DNA of 64,000 nucleotides from Neofusicoccum parvum (lineage: Eukaryota; Ascomycota; Dothideomycetes; Botryosphaeriales; Botryosphaeriaceae), in NCBI GenBank assembly GCA_020912385.1, contig CP087210.1, forward strand, positions 248,001-312,000. The letters are read 5' to 3'. Every line of letters starts with the position of its first letter. The first letter of the stretch is position 1. The position numbers were made by a program, and so were the translations under genes. This document shows, piece by piece, positions 1 to 12,011 of the stretch. The notes beneath the pieces were generated by a model. That model had not been told where the DNA came from. It saw only the letters and a list, made by a program, of their open reading frames with translations, and searched no databases.

Positions 1-2140
1 CTGCCGTCCCTGTCGTCGTTCGAGAAGGCCGCAGATGGAACGCGCTCCGTCCAACCGAGCTGCATCCGGCGAAGTCAAGTGATTCGAGCAGGTCCGGTCT
101 CCACTGCGGCGGAGGGTTCCTTCGCACGCCGCCCGGGGGCCTCTGACTGTTTCTATAGGGGGCGTCCTCGTGCCTCTGCTCTCCTTTCCGGTGTTTCGCG
201 ATCGGTGACGAATCAAACGCCATCTGGCCTTCGCGGCTGCTGTTTTGGCTCGCTGATGGGATTGTTACACGATGGCGATATCGCTCCAGACTATTGCGGC
301 ATCCGGGGTCGCTTGGACGGCGGCCTGAGAAACGGCCTCTACAGCACGGTGGAGTTTGTCCCTGAGGCCGCCAGCTGCAGCCATGATCTGCGCTATGAGC
401 TGTCTGGCCTGCAGGTACACGCACAGTCCCGCTCGCCTTGGGGACGGGAGTGCGCTTGCGACAGCAGAAGCGCTGCGTTGTACGGAACGGCGGATGGTCG
501 CGCGCAAACGGCAGTCGGGAGCGTCATCGCCCGGCCAGTGGAGGCAGATAGAGTGCCACCACGATGAGCTGGCCAGCTTCTCCTCACAGCTGTGGCTGGC
601 GGGATGCCCAAAAAGGCACCAATACCTCTTGCACAGCCAGAGTCCACGCGGAGATCATGCGCCGACGAGGGCATATATGTACGGATTTTTCACCTGTGGC
701 CTCTAATTGGCCTCGATGCCCCGCGATCCCGCGCACCTTGAAGTGTGTACAGGCTCGGCGACGCACGCTCAGCTTCCGATGCAGCGCAGGCTGTTCTAGT
801 CGCGCCGAGAATGGTCGTACGTGTGTGTTATCTCGCGCGCAGCAGCGCGGGGAGAGCGAGGCCGACCCCATTGGCGCAGCAAGGAGGCTTTGGGTGCGGA
901 CACATCTGTCTGAGACATCGCAGCAGCAAATGGGAAGGAGCCCAGCGCAGCCGGCTTGCAGAGGCAGGATGCGGCTCTCGCAGACAGACAGGTGACTATG
1001 ACGAAGCAGGCACACCCTGGCACATTACTCCGCGGCTTATGGGGGCAGAAAATCCGCCTATGGTGTTTGTGCGGCGGCGGCTGATGACTGCGCGCGCACT
1101 GCATGGGCTGCAATGGCACCGCGCTGCGCCGTCGCCGTCGCCAGTCGCCGGCCGGCCGCCCGTCGCAATGCGCTGTGGCGCAGCTGTGGCGGTGGCTAGT
1201 GGCGCGCCTGCTGCCGGCCAGTCGGTCTCAGAGCAGGGACATGGCAGCTGGGGCGTGCGAAATTTGCGCGCGGCGTCCTGCCCGGCGGCGCCTCGTGCTT
1301 GAGGCTGCGAATCCGGGTGGTGTGCGGGCAGCGGCCGTGAGCTGGCGGTCGTGAGACTGCTGGTGGGCTGCCGCTTATCCCGCGCCGCCCACGCCCGCGC
1401 CGGCTTGGGCGTTGAGCAGGGCGGAGGGGCACTGGGCGCGCCTGCAGACTGACATCAAGCACGAGATCGCGGTGCGTCTATCTCATGCAGGACGCAGCAG
1501 CGCCGCGAGGCTGGGGACACGTCCAATGTCACAGTGCAGACCGCGTTTCCAGCGAGCAGGACGCGCCGGCGCCCGTGAAACGGATGCTTGAGACGATCTC
1601 CAAGCGCCGGCCACAGGCGAGCCCAGTCGGCCGCTGGCAGCGTGCCACGATTTGCTACCGACTCACACCGACTGCTCATTTGCTTCCATCTCCCGCCCTT
1701 CCCCGGCCCTTGATGCCCGCTCGCCCACGCTCCGGCGCCAGATAGCCAGGGCCGCAGACGCGCCCGGCCCACTCTCTTAACCTGACCATCGGCGCCTGTC
1801 TGCCCTTCCCAGCCGCCATGCGAAACTTGTGAAGTACCCGGCCTCTGCCTGCGACGCTGCGACAAAGCAGGCCTGTGCCATTCCACCCTCGCGCCCCTCG
1901 CCCCTCGCACGTCCTCTGCCTCATTCCAGCCATCATACAAGAACGCTGCCGGCCGCGTTCGCCCTCTGTCTTGGTCTTCCTGCACACTCAGTGGAGCCTA
2001 CGCGCGCAACCCTGCCCCCACGAGCTTCTGTCCGGCATCCTTGTTGACCGGCGACCACGAACGGCATCCTCTAGACCGTTATTGTTTCACCACCTGTACG
2101 CCAAAGTTGCACCTGCAGCTGCCAGCTACGGCTTGCCAGA
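1..2140. other. Intergenic, GC-rich; promoter side of the first gene
   Basis: No gene is supported here. Open frames up to 185 codons overlap on both strands, but they are arginine-, proline- and alanine-rich, have no recognisable domain and do not join through splice signals. This is what GC-rich non-coding DNA gives. The last 300 bases are pyrimidine-rich, as is common just upstream of filamentous-fungal start codons. Confidence 0.6.
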
Positions 2141-3436
2141 ATGGTGGCTCTCGGTCAGACCATTACCGTCGTCAACAAGTCTGGCAAGGTCGTCAGCACC
2201 GTACGGCTCCACCCCCGCGCCTTGGGAACCGCTCGCTAATGCAGCATACAGAGCAAGCACCTCGTCAATGTCTTCAAAGAGGCCAAGTCCGCCTACAGCC
2301 AGCGCAAGGCCGAGATCCAGGCCGTGCGCGATGGCGAATTAGAGCAGAGGCGCATCCAGCTTGCCCTGGAGAACTACCACATCGACGATGACCGCAAGTC
2401 CAAGGCTTCGTCGCACCGCTCCAAGAAGTCGAGCAAATCGAAGTCGCACCGCGGCGGCAAGCCCCTGCTCGAGCGCGGTTACACCGACAGCTTCTACGCG
2501 AACGACAAGGCTGGAAAGCCTGGCTCTTCGCCGCTCAAGGACGAATACAAGCCAGATGAGATCCGCAACAACCAGCTTGCGCGGAGATACACCGATGGCC
2601 CGCTCGCCCTGTTCACCTCCAAGTCCAGCAAGCGCTCCAAGTCGGACGCCGACATCGACATGGACCTGGCCTACGGAGACCTGCCTCCTCCCCTTCCCGA
2701 CCACCGTGGAGAGAACGAACTGGAGCTGCGCAACAAGATGAACGGCCTGACCCGCATGTTGGATGAGGCCAACTGCCTGCAGTACTCGGTTGTCACGATG
2801 ATCGACAGCCTGCAGAAGAACCCTGACGCGCTGGCCGCCGTGGCCCTCACGCTGGCTGAGATCAGCAACATCGTCGCCAAGCTCGGCCCAGGCGCCTTGG
2901 GAACTCTCAAGGCCACCTTCCCTGCTGCGGTTGCGCTGCTGGCTAGCCCGCAATTCATGATTGCCGCTGGTGTCGGTATCGGAGTCACGATCGTGGCCCT
3001 GGGCGGCTACAAGATCATCAAGAAGATCCAGTCGAACAACGAGGAGAATGCGATGCTTAGCGCGGGCGGTCCGGTGCGAGCAATCGAGGAGCCCGAGGAA
3101 CAGCTCATGCTGGATGAGCTCCAACCGCCCGAGCTTAGCCGGATCGAGAGATGGCGCCGCGGTATCGCGGACGCCGCAGCCAACAGCGTTGGCACGAGTG
3201 TTGATGGCGAGTTCGTCACCCCCGGTGCTGCCGACCGTTTCATCAAGGAAGGCGTCCTCAAGGAGGATGACCTGAAGTCCCGGAGATCTGCTAGGAGCAA
3301 GACGGCTAAGTCGACGCACAGCTCCAAGACCAAGAAGACGCACAAGTCTTCATCATCGACGAAGAGCGACAAGGAGAAGGTCAGGCGCAAGGAGCCTTCC
3401 GGCATTCGCATGCTCTTCAAGACCGCGACTGCATGA
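2141..3436 (+). CDS. Conserved fungal hypothetical protein with a C-terminal membrane segment
   Basis: Two exons, 2141-2200 and 2252-3436 (414 aa). The 51-nt intron has GTACGG, a GCTAAT branch-like site and ACAG. The ATG at 2141 opens a neat 20-codon first exon (MVALGQTITVVNKSGK...) that joins the long frame in phase 0. The protein has a lysine/serine-rich basic stretch around residues 65-90, an acidic proline-containing linker, then a hydrophobic region near residues 220-275 with a glycine-rich membrane-like helix (AAGVGIGVTIVALGGYKII). The tail is again basic and rich in SSK repeats. I know of similar uncharacterised ascomycete proteins but no function. Membrane association with long charged tails is inference. 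Confidence 0.8.
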
Positions 3437-4108
3437 TACGTTTCCGATTTGTTTCTCTTAATGGCGGCATTTGAGCGTTGTTGCATATTTGGGTGCTTTT
3501 AGACATACCTGCATCGGCTGCACCATGACTTTGTTCATGATATTTCCGCACCTTTTTCACTTCTGTACTTCTTGAGATACCTCTCAGTGCTCTCATTACG
3601 ATCGCTGATACGACGACATCACACGTTTGGAAGCAATGATTCGGGCTCCGGCGTTTAGTACCTTGTAGCATCTCGGCTGGTTTTTTCGGATGCATTCTGC
3701 CTGGAGTAGGAGTACATAGGATCACGAACTGTATACGAATGATACATATCATCAAACATCCATCTTGAGAATATCGTCTCTCGCAGTGACAGTGGCGAAG
3801 ATAAGCCAGGGAAGACCTTGTACCAGGAAGATGCGGAGGATTGCGGAATGGCCGAGGTCACGTGCGGGTCGGGAAGAGCTCCAACTTTTTCGAGCGGGCG
3901 ACATCATCACGAAGACTTGCCATCCAAACCCCGACAACGCGACACTCCGCCGGCACCTCCATCCACGCCCGTCTCTCCGTTCTCTTCGCGCGACGCATCC
4001 CTCTGGCCGCTGCTCCTGTTTTTGCGCCCCCCGCCCGCGCTCAATCGCTCCTCTCGTGGCTCCGCAGCCCGGCCTCACATCCGCACCTAATCCCCGACAT
4101 CTACCACA
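3437..4108. other. Intergenic: 3' flank of the hypothetical gene and TIM17 promoter
   Basis: Short overlapping frames only. The half nearest TIM17 is CT-rich, with many cgc/ccc tracts before the ATG. Nothing else was recognised. Confidence 0.55.
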
Positions 4109-4845
4109 ATGGATCACTCGAGAGATCCCTGCCCCTGGGTTGCGCTGTCCGACTTTGGTGGCGCATTCTGTATGGGAGTACGTTGCGCCCGACCCTCTGC
4201 TGTTGTCGAGTAGTCTCGAGCAGCTTGCGAACAGTGCTAACAAGAGTTTCTCCAACAGGCGATAGGTGGCGCAGGTACGACTCGAGATTCCGCAAAGCCC
4301 TCCACTCCGCTCCACCCTGCTCAAACAACCTCCCCGCTTCGACACGTAGCAATACAACATTGTTCCACAATCAAGCCGCTGACACGAATACTACAGTATG
4401 GCACGGTGTGAAGGGTTTCCGTAACTCGCCGTATGGCGAACGCAGAATCGGCGGTACGTGAGAACGCACACACCTACAACCCACTTCTACATACAGATCG
4501 AGATACTCACGCCGGAACTTCCCAACAGCCATCACAGCAATCAAGGCGCGCGCACCGATCCTGGGCGGCAACTTCGGCGTTTGGGGTGGCCTGTTCTCGA
4601 CGTTCGACTGTGCTGTCAAGGGCGTCCGCAAGAAGGAGGATCCGTGGAACGCCATCATCGCCGGTTTCTTTACTGGCGGTTCGCTGGCAGTACGTGGAGG
4701 TGCGAAGGCTGTCCGCAACGGCGCCATTGGCTGCGCCATCCTGCTCGCCGTCATCGAGGGTGTCGGCATCGGCTTCCAGCGCATGATGGCCGAGAACACC
4801 CGCCTCGACGTTCCCCCGCCTCCGAAGCAGCAGCAGCTGGCGTAG
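4109..4845 (+). CDS. TIM17: TIM17, core subunit of the TIM23 presequence translocase
   Basis: Four exons: 4109-4177, 4259-4274, 4397-4453 and 4529-4845 (152 aa, close to the usual ~155-160). Tim17 sits in the mitochondrial inner membrane and with Tim23 forms the channel and lateral gate for presequence proteins. The start [10 protein letters not shown], the glycine-rich membrane helices ([24 protein letters not shown]) and the [17 protein letters not shown] block are diagnostic. Cys8 and Cys75 match the conserved pair that forms the Tim17 disulfide. Exon 2 is only 16 nt. All introns have GTACG-type donors and CAG acceptors, and every phase closes. The family hallmark and unbroken frame make this call very secure. 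Confidence 0.97.
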
Positions 4846-7800
4846 GATGCAATACTCCTCCTCGAGATGGGGTTGACGTCGGCGTGAAGGGTGGATGGCG
4901 AACGAGGAGAGGAGGAGGATGACTGAGCAGCGACGTCAGAGACAGACGGTGAGACGACGATGACGCTGGCCGAGTGGCCGGCATGGGCATGGGCACGAAT
5001 GCATACGCGCCTGCATACTGCACTGCAGTCTGCCTGTATGCATGCAAGATTCAAGATGGCTGAGATGGGCACACGGGGGCACTCCGCATGAAGAAAACGT
5101 GGTCATGATGGCCGGCACCCAGGTCTTCGGATCACGACTCCACACCTCTCTCCAGGACTGGAAGGAAAACTGTGGAGGCTTTCCGGATCCGGCCGTCGGC
5201 GTACACATGATCCCCATTGTCTTGGCTTTTTCACGGCGGCTATTCGAAAAAAACACACATGACAGCTCGGCGCGGTTCCGGCGGCTGTAGCCCGACAACC
5301 CCCAAAAAATAACCCCCCTGACGACACCACACTATCCCCGGACGATCGACGTTGACGTGTCAACGGCGCTTGTACCATTTTCTCTATTCTTTCCCTTTTC
5401 CTCATGGGCTTCGAGAAATTCTCCACTTCTTCGCTCTGCTTTCTTGCTTCGAAACACAAAAGGCGCCGATCAAAGAGCGCCGTCATTGCGCTATTACTGG
5501 AGCTTATGTGTAGCATCACCATAGAGACATGCGCATGGGGGGCTTTTACAGGGTATACCGGCGTTTTTCAAATGGCTTCTCTGTATAATACGACAAATCA
5601 TCTTCATCCTTTCCCCACCAGGAAATCCTGTCACCTACCCTTTCAAGAACGTGCCGAAGTGGATTTTCGGAGACGTCGAAATGTAGGTAGGCTCGTGCAC
5701 GACAGCTGGTACGTACCCCGCCGACAGCAGATGATGCGATGATGGGTTTTTTTGGGCTTCGCGAGCCTACCAAGAATAGCTGCAACAACGCAGCGAGCGG
5801 CGCTAAAGAACGGCCGTCGGATGACGGATGGCGGACCTATTGACACTGACTCACGAAGCCTGCTTTTGCCTACAGCAAACACGTCGAAGCAGCAGAAGAG
5901 CTAACGAAGCTTGAGCTATGCACGTCGTGAATCGTACAGTACATCCAGGACATGCAATCTCGCACGTGCGGCGCTCGCGCTATCTCGCAGCCACCCAACC
6001 ACCACCCCCGAACAACCATCCAGTCGGAGCACCTCTGCCAACCCCGACGTGCAAACCAATCACCCTCCCGACCATTCCCTTCGCCGCTAGCCAGCCTCCC
6101 TCTCCAATGACCGGACCGGCCTTCGTCTCCGCCCCGTCGTCGCCGCCGCCCCGTCCCACCGCGCGCACAGCCTGCCCTGCATACTCGCTCGCCGGCCCCC
6201 ACAAAGCCAAACGCTGCAGAAACCAAGAACGCAAGCTTATAGGTGGCCCCGGGGAAAACCGCGCCACCGGAGCGGTACGGCGGTACTTGAGTACGTACCC
6301 TTCTCCCCTCTCTCGCCACGCTACTGCCGCCGCGGCCGCCGCCGCCAGCGAAAGAAAAAAAATGCACACACCCAGCGAATGGGACGAATGGTGCGGGAGA
6401 CGTCGGCATCCCACATCGCGTCGCCGGCTGCGCCCGCCCCCACACACACATTAGTCGAACGAAGTCACTCGTATCTCTATCGACCACTGCCGCCCCCGCC
6501 AATCCGGTGCGCGTTGGTGTTTTCCTGCCGTGCGGTCTCGTCCCGCCGGCGGGCGGGCGGGCGACGCATCGGTTTGCCGGATGGGGCGAGGGAGCGGCAA
6601 GGCCCGAGGGCCAGTTGCGTGCAGCAGAGCAGGGTCGATGTGCATCGCACAGATTTTTCTCTCTGCCTATAGAGGGCGGGGGGAAAAAGCAAAACGGGAA
6701 AGCGGCAAGGCTGCTCACACGCATCACCCGCCCGCTCCCCTCTCGCTCCCGCGTCTACCCGTCGCGCCGTGCCCGGCCGCGGGAGCGGCGGTGGTGTTGA
6801 GGGTCGATCTGCGCCTGGGCGACGGCGCGCTGCATCCGAGGGAGGGTGAGATGTGGGATCTGCGGCTTCCAGACGGCGGCGATCAACGCGAGGAGACGGG
6901 GTGGATTGGACGACGGGGATGAGCAATTTTTCTACGGGAAGCCTGCGGGCAGGGGATGTTTTTTTGTTCGCGCCAGGTAAAGAGGGTATCTAAAGGAGGA
7001 AAGAAAATCGCATGCCATGCCATCGCCGAGCCAACCGGAGAGAAGTCCTGCAAATCCAACCACCATGCGCGTGCCCCCCCCCTTCCCTCGTCCCCCAACG
7101 ACAGGTGCGATCTGGAGATGCTTGCCTCCCTTCCCTCCCTTGTCGGCGCCTAGACGGTTTGTTATGCGCGTCGGTGCGGATGCGGAGGGCTGCGGGCCAT
7201 GGGAGCTCGCCAGTCGGAGGTGCCTCAGACGCAGGTTGCAATGCGACGCCACCACCACCGGCGCCCAACGCAGCAGGCGTTGTTGCTGAGAGAGAGGAAT
7301 CGATGCGATGGACCGCGTCCAGATCGCGCGCATCGCGGCGCGGCCGCTTGCACGCAAATCAGCGGCCACCGCTCGCGTTGCCGCGAAGCCGAGGGTTGTC
7401 CTCTGCTGCCTGATCCGTCCGCGTTCGCCTCGTCAGCAAATATTGCGCGCTGACGATGACGGTTGCGCGAACGGCCTGGTTGCTCGTCCTGCATTTGCGG
7501 TTCATGCGCCTTGCCTGGCGAGAGGCTTGCAGTAGCAGAAGGCGGATGCAACGCAGCCCAACACTGTGAAGAGCCGGCCCTGGCAAGGGTGTGGGAAGGC
7601 GGTTTGGAAGAAGCCCAATCTACTGCAAGCCACGACACACAGCTCGCATACACCCGGGGTGCAGTAAGCCAGCCACAAACGCAACGTAGCCTCGTCATCA
7701 TCCATGGCCGCGCGGAATGAGAAAAGAAAAAAAAATACGAACGCCAGGAAGAAAATTCGTGACAGCGAAGGTATAATGCCGCAGCTGAATGACGGCCACG

Positions 7801-7855
7801 TAGGAGAAAAGCCAATATACGAGTGGCCGGGGGAGAAGAATCGATGCAGCCTCAA
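4846..7855. other. Long intergenic stretch between convergent genes
   Basis: About 3 kb lie between the ends of TIM17 (+) and the BTB gene (-). Frames up to 285 codons exist on both strands, but they are low-complexity (Gly/Arg/Pro), overlap each other and have no domain or credible splice chain. A short GCC/CGC-rich run lies near 6325-6350. I see no gene, though a non-coding transcript cannot be excluded by reading alone. Confidence 0.5.
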
Positions 7856-10800
7856 TCAGAGATTCCCAATCACGACCATGAACCTTAGCAGCCCATCGCC
7901 CTTCTTGCTCCTGCCCCTTTCCTTCCACGCCGAGCCCCTCGCCATGGCGGCTGCGTCGCCACCACTGCCACCGCTCGCCGCGTCCAGCGCCACGGTCGCC
8001 GATTCCGGGCCGTCGACGCCCTGGAGGACGTCCTGCCCATCGGTGACGCCGCCGGGCCCTGCGCCGGACAAGCTAGATACGGCGGGCGGCGGCTGCGGGG
8101 TCGTAGCGACGGTGTCGTCGAGCATGAGCGTACTGCTCTTCCAGCCCCAGCTTTGGCTAAAGTTGAAGCGGTCGGGCGCGCTCTCATAGACAGACAGAAG
8201 GCGGCCACCCTTGCTCGGGCTGTAAATCTTGAAGTACGTCTTGATGGTGGGCCGGCCGTCGATGTACGGCGGGATGGTGACGCTGTCGGGTTTGTCGTGG
8301 CCGTGTTTGGAGGAGAGGAGGGGTACTGCGGATGGCGTGCGTGTGTGGATGGGCAGGCGATGTCGGACATATTGGGAGTGTGTCATGCCTTCGGCATCGG
8401 AGTCTTCTGAGTCGTCGAAGCCCGTGGCCCAGGGAGTGCGCATCCATTCAGGCATTGCCGCCGAGGAGGAGATTAAGTCGGCGGAGGACTGCTGTTGTTG
8501 GCGGCGGGGGCGCTCGCCGGTGCGCGATGGACCGGTAGAGAGCATGCCATCACCGTCTCCGCCGCTGCCAGAGGTGTTTTCTTCTTCGGGTCCAATGCCC
8601 ATCATTGCAGTCGCAACTTGCTCGGCCTGACGGCTACGCCGCTGACTGCGCTCGGTGCCAGGACCGCCAAGGATACGACGTTCTAGCTCGCCGATACGGG
8701 TGGAGGCAGAGGCGGTCATGACTTCGCTAGTATTGGCTCCATCTTCGGCCGAGTACTCTTTCGCACGGTGCAGGTATACGCCCAACTGCGGGTTCTTGGC
8801 CGAGCGTACTTTCTGGATGTAGATGTTCCAGAGTGAGCCGGCGTAGAAGACGGTGCGTGAATATACGCGCTTTTTCTCCTTGAGGAGGCGAGGGTTTGGA
8901 AACTCGGCAGCGAAGCGGAAGGGAGGGAAATGTGTGTAGGTAATGCCTTTTGGCCTGGCCTGAGGGACATTGTCTCTACCAGCTGATCCAGGTCGGAAGG
9001 GCGTTGGAGTACGGTTGGCATCAGGCATGACGGAGAAGTCCGTTGCCCATTGGAGGTCTTCTGGCTGTAGCGTAGCGGACAATCGAGATGCATGGCGGGG
9101 TGATGAGCTCGTCGTCGTGATGACCGGTTCAGCTGCTCCACCCATTACAATATTGCAATCTGCGGACGGGATCCAAAATTTGCGGGGCCTGCCGTTGGCA
9201 TCCCAGCTACCAGAATCCATTTCATCATGTTCTGATTCATGCGTGGAAGATTCCCCAGCAGCCTGCTTGCCCTTTGCAGAACTTGCACTCGACTGGGCGG
9301 CGGAGCTTCTTGAGGACTGTGCGTCTGCCTGGTCCTGCTCGGCGGACTTGCTGAGACCAAGCTCCATTTCCTGCGGATTGACCGATAGAACTTTTTGTCG
9401 GAGTTCCATCTGCATCCATAAGGCGTTCGTGATGGTCTTTTCCGATACGATGGGAAGACCAAAGATGTCGCGTGCGGTGCGGATGAACTGCAGCTGCTCA
9501 AAGTCCAAGTGGATGTAGTGAATTCCCTCCTCGAGCAGTACCAACAGTGGTTCGATCTCATGGTGTGTGTACAAGGCAATCCATCGTTGTTGTTCATCCA
9601 ACGGCTGTTCTTGGCGTGTCAACCCCGTGGTAATGGCGTTCTGGCGGTATACGCTGTCGAATCGGACGGCCATCAAGCCGAGCGTATCTGGTGCTTTCGT
9701 GTGGCGGGACTTGCCCGACTTGGTGAGGCCCAGCTCGAAGGCAATCTTCTTGAGTCTACGGTCCAGCAGACGCTTTGCCAAGACCCATCTCTCCCACTCT
9801 CCATGGATGTAGAAGCCGTCCCCACCGACGATCTCCCGGACGATCTCCCCCGGGATTTCATCCCAGTTCCTAATCTTCATCTCACACCCGTCTCTACAAA
9901 GCATTGCTTTCCCGGATGCAAGGAGTCTCTCGCCAGCTCTTCCGTAGTACTGCATGGTGACCAGCTTGATGAGAGGGCCAAGGTTGTCTGGGTGCATTCT
10001 ACGCAGAATGGCGTCGATACTCGAGTCAATCAGATCTTGCATCTCGAGCCAGCACGCGGTTGCAAACAGGCCCAAGCACTCGACGTCCTCCTCTTCCGAG
10101 ATGTCACAGCCGTACAGACGCTTCAGTGTGAGCTCAAAAGCAGCCTCGGTAATGCAAGAGTCTATTCCTTCGGGGTGCAGAGTGACTTCTTCCGAGCGAC
10201 TTTCACGCCAGGGACCTGAGAGCATGGAATTGAAGTAGGGTGCCTGGTCGAGGACGAGACGATGCAGTCTGTACCTTTTACCAAAAGCTATGATGGCGAT
10301 GTCCGAATGGCGGCCATCGAGCAGACCTCTGTTGTAGAGGTGATGTGACAGGGTGCCCGGAGCCATGTTATTGGCAGCTGCACGGCGATCAGAACGACGT
10401 TGGCGAGGCCGCTGGCCGAGGGGGATTTACAGGTAGAGAGGATCTTACTATGCGGGGTCGACCTGGCCGAAGTGGGCGAAGGACCGGCGAACAGGCGGCT
10501 TAGCGCGGTCAGAGTCTGATATTCGTTGCGTTCGTTGGACCTCCGAGAGCCGACGGGCGTGGTGGGATCATCAACATCCTTCTCAACCCTGGCTATCGGG
10601 GTCCGGGAGGGCCGTGGCGGATCCAGGTCAAACCGAGCGGTGCGGCGGGCAGAGGAAGAGGCGGCAACGTGGTGGGGCAGGAGCAGGGGACGGGATGAGT
10701 TGGAGGGCGGAGAGGAGGTGCTCGGGCCTGACGAGAAGAGGGAGCTGGCGGGTGAGGCAGTACTAGTAGGGTACAGCTGGGCGGGTATGGCACTCTGCAG

Positions 10801-10935
10801 GCGCAGGCCGTCAGTCGCGGGCGAGTCCGAGGCTGTGGTCGCATCGGCGGCTGGTGACTGCCAGGTATTGGGGTCCCGGTTCAGATGAGAGAGCAAGTGA
10901 TGGAAGTCGGGCGGGCTGTTGCTGTCTCCATCCAT
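7856..10935 (-). CDS. Large BTB/POZ-domain protein
   Basis: Two exons on the minus strand, 10449-10935 and 7856-10377 (1002 aa), split by a 71-nt intron (GTAAGA donor, GTGCAG acceptor). The split codon rebuilds in frame, so the ATG at 10382-10380 region is internal, not the start. Residues 1-165 are a Ser/Pro/Thr-rich disordered leader. A BTB fold follows, with the pattern LLDGRHSDIAIIAFGKRYRL, HRLVLDQAPYFNSML and a leucine-rich BACK-like continuation. The rest has conserved-looking blocks separated by Ser/Gln-rich linkers. The layout resembles germ-cell-less-like BTB proteins of fungi, which may act as cullin-3 adaptors; that role is inferred from the family only. It is divergent from COX15. 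Confidence 0.85.
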
Positions 10936-12011
10936 GTCACCGTGTTTGGGGAGCGGGTTAGGCGGAGAGCTGCTGAGCCACAGCGCGGTTTCGGAGGCGG
11001 CTGGATGGCGAAGGCGCAGGCGGTATCATGCGGCAGCGGCGCGGGTTGCAGGTACGCGTGGGAAACGGCGTTCGGTTCGGGAGCTGGGTAGGAGGCGGCC
11101 GCAGAAGTCATGGACATGGCGAGCACGGTGGAGGCGGCCTTGTGCCTGTCTGTTCTCGCGTACGCGCGGATCCTGACCCTCAGCCAGTGCAACGCTGACG
11201 TCGGGCTCGTGACGGCCGTGGCCGCAGCAAACGCCCCGCAGCCGACGCCACCCAGGACCCTGCAGCAGCGCGCGGGATTGTTGTCGTGGCCGCGCCTTAT
11301 TTCCAGCGCGCCTGGTGAATCGGCGTGCAGCCTCCGCGGCGGGTGCGGCAGGCGTCGAGCGTTGCGGAGGAGCAGCGCAATTGCGCGGGGTGCAGATAAG
11401 CAGAGCGCAGCGCGGCATGGGCACGCGGTGTTCCTGGCGGCGCCGTCGTCGATGGGCGGGCGGGCGCGACTATCCAGCGGCGGCCCCGCTGTGCGCGGAC
11501 TGCACCGCTGCGAACGCCTCTGGTCATGTTGCGATATCACAAGGGAACCACGGCACCAAGGCGGAGCTTAGAAGCTGTTACATCTGCCAAAAAAGCAACC
11601 GGCGTCATACGCTACCAGCAAACAGCGCCAGATCGGTGCGACCCGAATCTGCCCTTTTCCAGCACGTGGGAGCGTGCCAAGCGCGCTGTCTCGCTGCACT
11701 ATAACGTACTTTGTGCGCCGCCCGCAGCGGAAGGTGGGGGTCAGGCGCAGGTTGCGTTGACCTGATCACAGCGCCGACGACATATTAACGCGGAGGTACA
11801 TGTCTCTTGTGCCGTCTCCGAGCTGCGCTTTTCGGACGCCGAGGGGAGCACGCGCCGGAGTGGTCGCGTCGACGATTTGCAATGGCCCAGCCTGATTCGC
11901 CGCCCATGACTCGCCGCGCGCCTGCACGGGCCCGATCTGTCGAACCACCGCTGCTCCAAGTCACTTTTCCACTCTGCGCAACACCACCACCTGCCAGCCC
12001 GGCACCCGCCC
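10936..12011. other. Divergent promoter region between the BTB gene and COX15
   Basis: About 1.1 kb of GC-rich DNA between two start codons. Overlapping frames reach 283 codons on the minus strand but are antisense to, or compositionally unlike, real genes. No TATA box was recognised. CT-rich stretches lie just before the COX15 ATG. Confidence 0.55.

Noticed and set aside
2339..3343. 334-codon minus-strand frame
   Set aside because: Antisense shadow of the first hypothetical gene, with no domain.
5870..6727. 285-codon minus-strand frame between TIM17 and the BTB gene
   Set aside because: Low-complexity Gly/Arg-rich, overlapped by frames on the other strand, no domain and no splice partners.
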